Shown here one piece after another: positions 34,114-40,407 of a stretch of DNA of 40,431 nucleotides. The notes under the pieces are model-generated. The model made no database searches. It was given only the letters and a program-made list of their open reading frames with translations, and was not told the DNA's origin. Numbering within the stretch: the stretch's first letter is position 1; the number at the start of each line of letters is the position of its first letter. Both the position numbers and the translations under genes were made by a program. Source of the DNA: a virus; the IMG/VR virus record IMGVR_UViG_3300025132_007292, positions 1 to 40,431 of that record; one strand, 5' to 3'.

Positions 34114-34882
34114 TAATAGCCTCCTTTTTAATGACTGTTTGTATTGTTGATTTTTTAATTACTCTTGTTGGTGAATCGCAATGAGATATATAAGGACAAT
34201 AACCTCTGCATTCCCAAGGGTAAGCAGGTGTCATGTCGTTTAATGCAGGTTTTTCACCATCATAGGCAAATAATCTTTGCCAATATTCTTGTGCAATATC
34301 AATAAAGTCTAATGGAGCTTCCATAATCTGCATATTGCCATTATCTTTATTAAAGTATGCATTTGCCATATATACCACTTCATCGCAGAACTTTTTAGTA
34401 TCATTTAAAAGCCAAGCATATGTACCTAGTTGAAATTGATAATTGGTTGCTGGATTTGGGTCAGGCTTTCTACCGAATAGCATTTTGTATTTATAACTAT
34501 TTGCAGTTTTAATATCGTATAAATATCCTTTTTTTGTTGATTTATCTACAAAAAGAACATCAAAATGTCCACTAATAGGATGTATAGGATGAACAATATG
34601 TTCTTCTGTATAAGTTTCAGCACTAATATTTTGATCTTTGAACCAATGAACTGCTTTTTCTACTTCAGCACCAAAAATTGTTCCAAAGTTCATTACTCGA
34701 AGACTTTTAACTGCAGTTTCATCTTGAGGAGTATTATTAACAGAAAACCAATGTTTTCGTAAACACATACCTGCTCCACTAGCACTATATCTACCATTAG
34801 AGTCTTTACTACGCTGAATTTGATTCTTTGCTTGTAAATGCAATAAATACTTATCAAAAATTTCTATTGGATTATGATTCAT
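34106..34882 (-). CDS. Cas4/RecB-like PD-(D/E)XK nuclease with Fe-S cluster
   Basis: A 258-residue protein. Nuclease motifs: D108 in GHFDVLF, D123-I-K125 in YLYDIKTAN, and Q151-x-x-x-Y155 in YQFQLGTYAW (motif III). C40 near the N-terminus plus C225, C229 and C235 (CRGYCPYISHC) give the four cysteines of a Cas4/AddB-type 4Fe-4S cluster. Expected to resect DNA ends for the annealing protein encoded next to it. No CRISPR array or other cas gene is present, so a recombination role is preferred. Confidence 0.8.
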   Translation of the reverse strand: MNHNPIEIFDKYLLHLQAKNQIQRSKDSNGRYSASGAGMCLRKHWFSVNNTPQDETAVKSLRVMNFGTIFGAEVEKAVHWFKDQNISAETYTEEHIVHPIHPISGHFDVLFVDKSTKKGYLYDIKTANSYKYKMLFGRKPDPNPATNYQFQLGTYAWLLNDTKKFCDEVVYMANAYFNKDNGNMQIMEAPLDFIDIAQEYWQRLFAYDGEKPALNDMTPAYPWECRGYCPYISHCDSPTRVIKKSTIQTVIKKEAINV

Positions 34883-35138
34883 GATTTACTTTTTTAAGTA
34901 GCTTTATAGTATCTGCTTGTTTTTTCAATTCTTTAAAGACATCTGGGTTATCACAATCAGCAAGAATAGTAGAAGCAGTAGTTTTACTTACAAACAATGT
35001 TTTTGCTTGAAAATTGTTTGGTTCTTCTTTGCCTTCTATCGTTAAGCAGTGTCTATCTAAATCATAAGGATGAAATGTAATTTTTACTGCGACTTTATCC
35101 TCAATGATTTCATTTGTTACATCATCTAATATTTTCAC
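34872..35138 (-). CDS. Small early protein, unrecognised
   Basis: An 88-residue soluble protein: a beta-type N-terminal half (KVAVKITFHPYDLDRHCLTI) and a helical C-terminal half (VFKELKKQADTIKLLKK). It overlaps the Fe-S nuclease gene by 11 bases and the next upstream gene by 17. No family recognised. Confidence 0.5.
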   Translation of the reverse strand: MKILDDVTNEIIEDKVAVKITFHPYDLDRHCLTIEGKEEPNNFQAKTLFVSKTTASTILADCDNPDVFKELKKQADTIKLLKKVNHES

Positions 35139-35559
35139 GATTACCTCCTAATAATACGTTTTGAGCAGAATTGATTTGACGAACATTGCTCTTTTTATTA
35201 AGAACATATGTTTTCATTTTTCCTGCCATTTTTTGTTTGTATTTGTAATTTGAACCTCTCAGTTCAGGGTGTGATTCCATTACCAATCTTTTTGCTCTAG
35301 TAATAGATGAAAATGACTTGATTCTTTTATTATGTAATAATTCAAAGAAATCATTTACTGTCATTGGTTTTCCGACAGATGGTCGAAAAGAAGGAATAGT
35401 TTCTTGATAATATTTAAAACATAAATATGCATCACTATTCCTTGTTTCAGGTATAGTATGAAGAATGTCTTTTACTTTTTCATAAATGACATTTACTTGT
35501 TTTGTGATTAAGAGATTTACTTGATTAGAGTTGTTCTCCGTTTTGTCTGTTGCTTTCAT
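35122..35559 (-). CDS. Phage early protein with R-A-K/R helix pattern
   Basis: A 145-residue basic protein. The order HTIPETRNSDAYLCFKYYQ, then a helical segment and SSITRAKRLVMESHPELRG resembles a family of small phage proteins carried in replication modules (pattern P-E-T-R-N-x-D, then I-x-R-A-x-R/K at the C-terminal helix). The basic surface suggests DNA binding, which is inference. Its first codons contain AAAGCAACAGACAAA, the same word found in the intergenic motifs; see the findings. Confidence 0.5.
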   Translation of the reverse strand: MKATDKTENNSNQVNLLITKQVNVIYEKVKDILHTIPETRNSDAYLCFKYYQETIPSFRPSVGKPMTVNDFFELLHNKRIKSFSSITRAKRLVMESHPELRGSNYKYKQKMAGKMKTYVLNKKSNVRQINSAQNVLLGGNRENIR

Positions 35560-35749
35560 GGTATCTTTTTATTCCTTGTCTGGTTTTATTTACTTTTTCG
35601 GTTTTATGTATGATATAATTTGCTTTTTCTCGTAATTCGTAGTTTTCTTTTGTATTTGGGATTGCATCTTTTAATTCATCAACAACAGATACAATTTTTT
35701 GCACTGTTTTTGAAGATAAAAGCGTTACATCTAGATTTGGTTTATACAT
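35525..35749 (-). CDS. Small helical early protein, unrecognised
   Basis: A 74-residue charged helical protein, last part very basic (RQGIKRYHESNRQNGE). It starts directly after the structured region 35760-35980, with AAAGGAATATT ahead of the ATG. Function not recognised. Confidence 0.5.
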   Translation of the reverse strand: MYKPNLDVTLLSSKTVQKIVSVVDELKDAIPNTKENYELREKANYIIHKTEKVNKTRQGIKRYHESNRQNGEQL

Positions 35750-35769
35750 AATATTCCTTTGATTTGCCT

Positions 35770-35832
35770 CCGAAGAGAAAGTAGTTATAAAAGAGCCTGT
35801 TGCTTGGTGTAAATTTACTAAATTCTCCTCGG
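35770..35832 (-). promoter_or_regulatory. Stem with G-U pair enclosing AAGCAACAG, leader of 35749
   Basis: CCGAAGAGAA (35770-35779) pairs with TTCTCCTCGG (35823-35832). As minus-strand RNA all ten positions pair, one as G-U. The loop holds the 18-base segment 35797-35814, which recurs with one change at 39759-39776 and includes AAGCAACAG. The minus-strand 5' arm contains AGGAGA. TATAAC lies further in. Likely a leader or promoter element of the 35749 gene. Confidence 0.5.
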
Positions 35833-35861
35833 AAAAACTATTTTGTTGCAGTTACAAATAA

Positions 35862-35974
35862 AAGGGTAGACCACGCTTAACAAGACTACTCCGATGCTGT
35901 TAGTAGCTTTACTCATGAGTTCGGAACTTGTATTAACGGAAGGAGATATGGTGGTTTTAGCCGTAACTACCCTT
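35862..35974 (-). ncRNA. Five-helix nested RNA structure between parB-like gene and 35749
   Basis: A nested set of stems fills this gap: AAGGGTAG/CTACCCTT (35862-35869, 35967-35974), CCAC/GTGG (35871-35874, 35951-35954), TTAA/TTAA (35877-35880, 35933-35936), CAAG/CTTG (35881-35884, 35927-35930) and CCGA/TCGG (35891-35894, 35921-35924), with an ACTCATGAGT palindrome in the apical loop. GC content is above that of the flanks. It starts about six bases after the ParB-like stop and on the minus strand ends in CCTTTTATTT, so it may be a processed or terminated RNA. Not a recognised ribozyme or riboswitch. Confidence 0.5.
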
Positions 35975-35980
35975 ATTTAT

Positions 35981-37681
35981 TTATGAACTATATGATTTTA
36001 ATGAATTAGGACCACTTCCTTTGTCAGTACATACTAAATCAATATAAGGTATTTCCTTTAATTTTTTAGACCATGTACAAGTTAAGTGAATTTGTTTTGT
36101 TTCACTTTTAGATTGTCCTGAAAATTCTGCTAATTCATCTTTAGACAAGATATTAAAATAACTTTTTCTTGTCTCTTCATTATTAGCATTAAACTCATCA
36201 CTTACTATTTCTATACATGATTTTAAACCAAGTTTTTGAAATAATACATCAAGTCCTTTATAAGAGCTTTTCATATAATGTTCTTTAAACCAATACAATG
36301 TCATTGATTCAAGTAATCGTTTATCACTTTTTATTTTTTCATCAAGTAATGGATGAAATTCATGATCATCAATGCCTTCGTATCTATATGGTTTACTAAT
36401 TAATAAATCTTGCTCTCTATCATTAATTAACCAATCAAGTACGATGAGATTTCCTTTTTTATCTGTTTGTAAAGGAAATACATTTTTCTGTATATATTCA
36501 TCAATAATAGGTGCTGCCCATTTATTAAACTTATTGTATTTAAGTGCATGAGGGTCTTTTGGCTCTGCATCGTAATCATCTTTGATAATTACTTCATCAA
36601 CAACTTGATTTTCTTCTGGTCTATCACAATACAATTCTGGTTGAAATATGTTTCCATTCCAACCTACGATAATCACATCTTTTAATGCATGGTCTGTGTG
36701 TTTTTTTACTTTTGATTTAAGTGTACTTACTTTGTTTTCAAATGAAAAGGATACATGCCAAAAACCATAACCACCATCATCGGTTACATTGTTATCTTTT
36801 AAGAATTGACCAATTTCTGTTTCATTAAAGAATACTTCTTCAAGAAATTTCCAATCTTGACAGTATTGTGCATCTGCAAATTCTTCAAATAGAGCATTTT
36901 GATAGGTATATTTAACATCATGTTTCTTTTCATATTCTCTAAATGTCTTTTCACCAATAACATCACAGATAAATTTCCATTCGCTTTCATTGGTTCTTAA
37001 TCGAGCAGATAATCTAGCAAAGAACTCTTCTTGATTATCTTCTTCACCATAGCAATCATAATCATTGATTAATTCAGCGATATGTTCATCAGTAATTGAT
37101 TCATCTTCATCTAAATGAGTGTAATCATTAACCATTTCTGTTAATTCATTTTCTTGAAAATTAATAGGAGATTTAGATATTTCAGTTAAGAATGTAGGTA
37201 TTGAATCTGCTTTATTCATTCCATGGTCTTTAAAGAAAGTTTTAATCCAAGGATGTAAGTTGCAAAATGCTAATGCTGTATCTACCCACGCTACACTTTT
37301 ACCAAACATTGCAGATAATTGCTTTCTAGTATTAATAATACCTTTATCTATCATCTGTTGTATGGCAAAAGAAGCATCTAAATGAGACATTCCAACTGTA
37401 AACATATTTGTAGACAATTGTTTTGTCAGATCATCGACCTCTCCATTGCTTTCAAATGCAGGAATTTCAGTTAACTTTAAATCCTTTGCAATTGATAGGC
37501 GTTGATGCCCATTTATGACGACAAATTCGCCCTTATCGTTCTTTCTATAACTAATTGGGGTTAGGATACCAACTTTCTTAATATTGCCTTTTAAAGCTCT
37601 ATATTCAGCTGATTTCTTATCAGTTCCATTTACTCTGACATTACCTTCAGAAATAAACTTGTCTGTTGCTATTTGATTCAT
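35981..37681 (-). CDS. ParB/Sulfiredoxin-fold domain protein, large
   Basis: A 566-residue protein. I choose the ATG at 37681, which overlaps the previous stop (ATGA) and has an AAGGAAAC site. Residues about 25-75 form the ParB N-terminal domain: RALKGNIKKVGILTPISY and VVINGHQRLSIAK (GHQR box, about residues 58-61), where chromosomal ParB has GERR/GHRR CTP-binding residues. Residues 85-150 have a ParB-type HTH (TRKQLSAMFGKSVAWVDTAL). The remaining 400 residues are acidic, unrecognised and contain a WxxxF-rich domain. It could be a partition-type or transcription-like phage regulator, or a DNA modification helper, as ParB-fold proteins often are. Confidence 0.7.
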   Translation of the reverse strand: MNQIATDKFISEGNVRVNGTDKKSAEYRALKGNIKKVGILTPISYRKNDKGEFVVINGHQRLSIAKDLKLTEIPAFESNGEVDDLTKQLSTNMFTVGMSHLDASFAIQQMIDKGIINTRKQLSAMFGKSVAWVDTALAFCNLHPWIKTFFKDHGMNKADSIPTFLTEISKSPINFQENELTEMVNDYTHLDEDESITDEHIAELINDYDCYGEEDNQEEFFARLSARLRTNESEWKFICDVIGEKTFREYEKKHDVKYTYQNALFEEFADAQYCQDWKFLEEVFFNETEIGQFLKDNNVTDDGGYGFWHVSFSFENKVSTLKSKVKKHTDHALKDVIIVGWNGNIFQPELYCDRPEENQVVDEVIIKDDYDAEPKDPHALKYNKFNKWAAPIIDEYIQKNVFPLQTDKKGNLIVLDWLINDREQDLLISKPYRYEGIDDHEFHPLLDEKIKSDKRLLESMTLYWFKEHYMKSSYKGLDVLFQKLGLKSCIEIVSDEFNANNEETRKSYFNILSKDELAEFSGQSKSETKQIHLTCTWSKKLKEIPYIDLVCTDKGSGPNSLKSYSS

Positions 37682-37896
37682 TTTGTTTCCTTTTCTTCCT
37701 TTAACTCTTCGATTGTTTTGCAAGTATATTCATAATTCAAGAAATTGTATATATCTCCTGAAATAAGACCATTACTTTTTAGTTTATATGCTTTATCTAC
37801 AACCTTTTTACGTTCACTTTCAGCTTCTTCAAGCTTTTTATAGACATCAAGGTTATTTTCAAGCAGATTTTTGTTTAATTGGCTCTGTTTGTCCAT
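37678..37896 (-). CDS. Small coiled-coil early protein
   Basis: About 72 residues, from an ATG at 37896 with a GGAGAG site; the frame is open further upstream to 37950 but without a site. A charged helical N-terminal half (ESERKKVVDKAYKLKSNG) and an acidic end (EELKEEKETK). It overlaps the ParB-like start as ATGA, so the two are translationally coupled. Function unknown; possibly a partner of the ParB-like protein. Confidence 0.5.
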   Translation of the reverse strand: MDKQSQLNKNLLENNLDVYKKLEEAESERKKVVDKAYKLKSNGLISGDIYNFLNYEYTCKTIEELKEEKETK

Positions 37897-38089
37897 TTTC
37901 TCTCCTTTTTTTATGTTCTTTTGTTGCATTGCAATGAAAAAAGAAAGCATCTATGATAATTGTCATCATATGTGGGCTTAATCCTTTTTCATCCATAATT
38001 CTTGCAGCTTCTTGGTCGATTGCTTCATGTAAATCTTCAAATACATCTTTTGCAATTGCATCAACCATAATATCATGTTCTGTTATCAT
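37859..38089 (-). CDS. Small early protein, unrecognised
   Basis: A 76-residue, mainly helical protein with an acidic N-terminal half (FEDLHEAIDQEAARIMDEKG) and a basic C-terminus (KKRRENGQTEPIKQK). It overlaps its neighbours on both sides. No known motif. Confidence 0.5.
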   Translation of the reverse strand: MITEHDIMVDAIAKDVFEDLHEAIDQEAARIMDEKGLSPHMMTIIIDAFFFHCNATKEHKKRRENGQTEPIKQKSA

Positions 38090-38348
38090 AAATACTGCCT
38101 CCCATTGGATATTTTTTCTTTATTTCTCTATATTTTATTGGTTTAAACTCTTTATTAAGCCTTGCACCTGCTTCAACGATCTCTGGAAGCATAAAAGAAC
38201 CTAATTCATTGTATAAACCAACTACATATCCATAATAATAGAGTCCATCTTGACTCATTACAAACCATTGCCACCCTGATAAGTGATAATAGTGTTTATG
38301 TATAGTAGGATTTGCCTCATTTTCAATTTCAGCTAGTTTTGGTATCAT
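38073..38348 (-). CDS. DUF2958-like small protein
   Basis: A 91-residue protein. The centre WFVMSQDGLYYYGYVVGLYN, followed by ELGSFMLPEIVEAG, follows the pattern of DUF2958 proteins, small beta proteins of plasmids and phages (trp-x-x-x-E/Q, fG, E-x-G, L-x-E-I). No enzymatic motif. Overlaps the downstream gene. Confidence 0.55.
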   Translation of the reverse strand: MIPKLAEIENEANPTIHKHYYHLSGWQWFVMSQDGLYYYGYVVGLYNELGSFMLPEIVEAGARLNKEFKPIKYREIKKKYPMGGSIYDNRT

Positions 38349-38544
38349 TTTTTCTTTCTCTTTCTTGTAATTCTATTAATTCTAGTATTTTTGCTGTCAT
38401 ATAGATAATTCCGTCAAGTAATTCTTCTAGTGTTTCAATTAACCAATCTCGACCATCATGTACATTTAAATCATCGGGATATTCTCTTTTTCCATGTTCA
38501 AGTCTTTCTTGAACTAGTTTTACGATTTTTTCATTGTATTTCAT
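38329..38544 (-). CDS. MazG-like helical protein with LEELLD motif
   Basis: A 71-residue helical protein: HGKREYPDDLNVHDGRDWL, then ETLEELLDGIIYMTAKILEL. The EExxD metal-binding pattern of all-alpha NTP pyrophosphatases is present, although the domain is shorter than usual MazG. It may sanitise nucleotides or be a remnant of such an enzyme. Confidence 0.5.
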   Translation of the reverse strand: MKYNEKIVKLVQERLEHGKREYPDDLNVHDGRDWLIETLEELLDGIIYMTAKILELIELQERERKNDTKTS

Positions 38545-38701
38545 TTAATGACTCCATATAATTATCCCAACCACCTGCTTGTGTACATTTCACGCAATCA
38601 CAATGAATGATACTACCACCATCTTCGCTAAAGGATACATCCCACCCAGGACAATCATTTTTATTAACAGTTTTTTTAAGTTTTACTTTTTTAGTCTTCA
38701 T
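38531..38701 (-). CDS. 56-residue cysteine-containing protein
   Basis: A short complete frame: ATG at 38701 inside the end of the upstream gene, stop inside the start of the next. The product has C17 and a C-D-C-V-K-C cluster (34-39), a GGWDNYMESL end and a basic N-terminus, so a small metal-binding domain is likely. It fills a gap of about 150 bases with no other gene. Function unknown. Confidence 0.6.
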   Translation of the reverse strand: MKTKKVKLKKTVNKNDCPGWDVSFSEDGGSIIHCDCVKCTQAGGWDNYMESLNEIQ

Positions 38702-39131
38702 TTTCTATATCCATTTTTTTTGCTTCATCTTCAATAAATTGATACCAATCACGAATTTCTCTTTCTTTTAGAAGTGTTTGATACAACCAATAAACTTTAT
38801 TGTGAGAATCAGAATATTCTAATACAGGAACAAATTCAGGGTCATCATTATTTAACCATCTTTCTTCTTCTTGTTCTAGTGCCAAACAAGCCCCGTCTCC
38901 ACGTGGAGCAAAAGGACCCATCCAAATATTATTCATTACTTCTAGTTTATAAAAAGCGGTGTCAATGACTTTATTTCCCCAATTTCTTTCAAAATAAGCG
39001 ATTGCATTATTTAAATGGCTTTCTTCCATATCCATTACTCTTAATGGAGGTTCATTTTTAGGATGCCACATTGTAATTGCTCTTTTATGGATTTCAGGTA
39101 TTTTATCTTCTATATTTTTTATAATTAGCAT
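38691..39131 (-). CDS. Early protein, unrecognised
   Basis: About 146 residues from the ATG at 39131 with AAAAAGGAA eight bases ahead; an open frame to 39164 lacks a site. Mixed alpha/beta sequence with MWHPKNEPPLRVMDMEE and an acidic C-terminal helix (YQFIEDEAKKMDIENED). No family recognised. Confidence 0.5.
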   Translation of the reverse strand: MLIIKNIEDKIPEIHKRAITMWHPKNEPPLRVMDMEESHLNNAIAYFERNWGNKVIDTAFYKLEVMNNIWMGPFAPRGDGACLALEQEEERWLNNDDPEFVPVLEYSDSHNKVYWLYQTLLKEREIRDWYQFIEDEAKKMDIENED

Positions 39132-39132
39132 T

Positions 39133-39342
39133 TTATAATTCCTTTTTATAATCATTTTTATCAATTTTTACTATATGAGTAGATTGACTATCTATTTTTC
39201 TAGAATTATTTAAAAAACAATTTTTTAAGATAGTTTTGCTTTGTGTTTCATTATCAATAAGCTTATTAAAGAATGTATCAGTCACTATCATTTTAATGGT
39301 TGTACTTACACTAACATATACTCTTGGTCTAACCTTTCGCAT
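39133..39342 (-). CDS. Small basic protein, unrecognised
   Basis: A 69-residue basic protein starting MRKVRPRVYVSVSTT, with a serine/lysine-rich second half. ATG overlaps the upstream stop (TAATG). The short length and basic charge are compatible with nucleic acid binding or a host-takeover peptide. Function unknown. Confidence 0.45.
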   Translation of the reverse strand: MRKVRPRVYVSVSTTIKMIVTDTFFNKLIDNETQSKTILKNCFLNNSRKIDSQSTHIVKIDKNDYKKEL

Positions 39343-39500
39343 TATTTTGTCTCCCCATAAATTGCATTATATTCTTTTTTAGTTATTTTTATTGGCATCC
39401 CATTTGAAAGGGTAAACTTCCAATTTTTACCGCTACTACATTTAGTTTGATGTATTTTATTATCTTCTCTGATTAGTTTAACTATGATTAGTCTTGACAT
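39342..39500 (-). CDS. 52-residue early protein, unrecognised
   Basis: A short complete frame, coupled on both sides (TAATG upstream at 39500, TAATG downstream at 39342). Product: basic N-terminus MSRLIIVKLIREDN, then CSSGKNWKFTLSNGMPIKI, which reads like a small beta sheet. Coupling makes it convincing despite its size. Function unknown. Confidence 0.6.
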   Translation of the reverse strand: MSRLIIVKLIREDNKIHQTKCSSGKNWKFTLSNGMPIKITKKEYNAIYGETK

Positions 39501-39736
39501 TATTTTATTCTCCCTTGGTTTGTTTTTTTGTTTACTAGTAGATCAAAACACTTATTACAGAATGCCCATTCATGCATTTCAGTTTCAGGGTAATATGTTC
39601 TGCAATTATTACATTGTATTTTGACATCTAGCTTATTTTGTAACTCTGTTGCTTTTTTATTGATTTTACGGTAGTAATACATTTCCCATGCTAATGGCAC
39701 AAGAATGATTCCACCTAGTATTGCTATTGCTGTCAT
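39500..39736 (-). CDS. Membrane-anchored zinc-ribbon protein
   Basis: A 78-residue protein with an AAAGGAAC site. An N-terminal hydrophobic helix (AIAILGGIILVPLAWEM) is followed by a coiled segment and a zinc ribbon: QCNNC and FCNKC. It sits directly after the GC-rich structured region at 39759-39905, which could be its leader. Function unknown. Confidence 0.55.
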   Translation of the reverse strand: MTAIAILGGIILVPLAWEMYYYRKINKKATELQNKLDVKIQCNNCRTYYPETEMHEWAFCNKCFDLLVNKKTNQGRIK

Positions 39737-39758
39737 TGGTTTGTTCCTTTGGTTTTAT

Positions 39759-39905
39759 CTGTTGCTTGTTGTAAATCTTTGGGGCAATCGGATGTATGCG
39801 GAATCCATAGACTGCCCCTTTGAGAATGTTTCAGGTGGGGGGAAACAAACAAAAACCCAGAGTTCATCTTTACAGGCTTGAACTCCGAACTTACCTGTTT
39901 GGGGA
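39759..39905 (-). promoter_or_regulatory. GC-enriched structured leader with H-type pseudoknot
   Basis: The 236-base gap 39737-39972 has G/C-rich runs unlike its surroundings. Minus-strand order: a pseudoknot (stem 1 ACAGG/CCTGT, 39894-39898 with 39872-39876; stem 2 GAGTTCA/TGAACTC, 39879-39885 with 39860-39866), then a long hairpin GGGGCA/TGCCCC (39781-39786, 39813-39818) with an inner GGAT/ATCC pair, then the 39759-39776 segment containing AAGCAACAG. The next gene starts 23 bases further. This could be a riboswitch-like or protein-binding leader. An open frame crosses it but has no ribosome site. Confidence 0.5.
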
Positions 39906-39972
39906 TGCGTAGTACATTCAACAAACAGACCGATCCTGATTTTTTATTGTTCATTGAATTGTATTTTATACG

Positions 39973-40191
39973 CTAAAATATTTTGCAACACTTTTTATTT
40001 TTCTTACCACTATTACAAGGACAAGGCTCATTTCGCCCTATTTTCTGTGTCGCTCTTTTATATGGTGTTTTATTATAATTATCGAGCCATTTTTCGTAAT
40101 ATTTATAACCACCTAATAATCTGATGAACTCTCCAAGACTACTTGCAACTTTTTTATCATAAGGTCTTTTATTAGTATGGTGTGATTTCAT
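39973..40191 (-). CDS. SEC-C motif protein
   Basis: A 72-residue basic protein whose C-terminus has the SEC-C zinc motif: [19 protein letters not shown]. The N-terminal 45 residues are basic with aromatic residues ([13 protein letters not shown]). SEC-C motifs bind zinc and are found in SecA and many small phage and bacterial proteins. The target here is unknown. Start follows a TAA (TAA-A-ATG) of the small membrane gene upstream. Confidence 0.65.
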   Translation of the reverse strand: MKSHHTNKRPYDKKVASSLGEFIRLLGGYKYYEKWLDNYNKTPYKRATQKIGRNEPCPCNSGKKNKKCCKIF

Positions 40192-40192
40192 T

Positions 40193-40288
40193 TTAATGTG
40201 TTCTTATATATAATTGAATTAGGTCTATTATCATTGCAAGGAGTACTATACCTAAGTATGATATGATTATTTTATCTAGCTTATTCAT
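40193..40288 (-). CDS. 31-residue one-helix membrane protein
   Basis: A short frame coupled to its neighbours: its ATG overlaps the upstream stop (TAATG) and its stop sits directly before the SEC-C gene. The product is one hydrophobic helix ([18 protein letters not shown]) with basic/polar ends. Coupling and composition favour a real miniprotein. Confidence 0.5.
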   Translation of the reverse strand: MNKLDKIIISYLGIVLLAMIIDLIQLYIRTH

Positions 40289-40407
40289 TATTTAATTCTC
40301 CTAGTGATATAAGCCAATGACCAAGTAATAGGTCTAAGTATTGCTAGGACTATAACCTTGGCAGTTAGATTGATGATGTTAATTAGTAGTGAAAAGTATG
40401 TAGTCAT
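40288..40407 (-). CDS. 39-residue one-helix membrane protein
   Basis: ATG at 40407 with an AAAGGA site eight bases upstream. The product has a long hydrophobic stretch (LTAKVIVLAILRPITWSLAY) and a basic end (TRRIK). Stop overlaps the next miniprotein start. The operon probably continues to the right beyond the window. Confidence 0.5.
   Translation of the reverse strand: MTTYFSLLINIINLTAKVIVLAILRPITWSLAYITRRIK

Noticed and set aside
34106-34882. CRISPR-associated Cas4
   Set aside because: No repeat array or other cas genes occur in the window; the neighbours are recombination genes.
35750-35980. Self-splicing intron or hammerhead-type ribozyme
   Set aside because: No CUGAUGA/GAAA core, no group I or group II conserved core and no endonuclease gene; flanking genes are not interrupted.
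39733-39954. 73-codon open frame across the 39.8-kb structured region
   Set aside because: No ribosome site, unlike its neighbours; the sequence is dominated by hairpin arms and a pseudoknot, and the peptide has no coherent pattern. Treated as a leader region.
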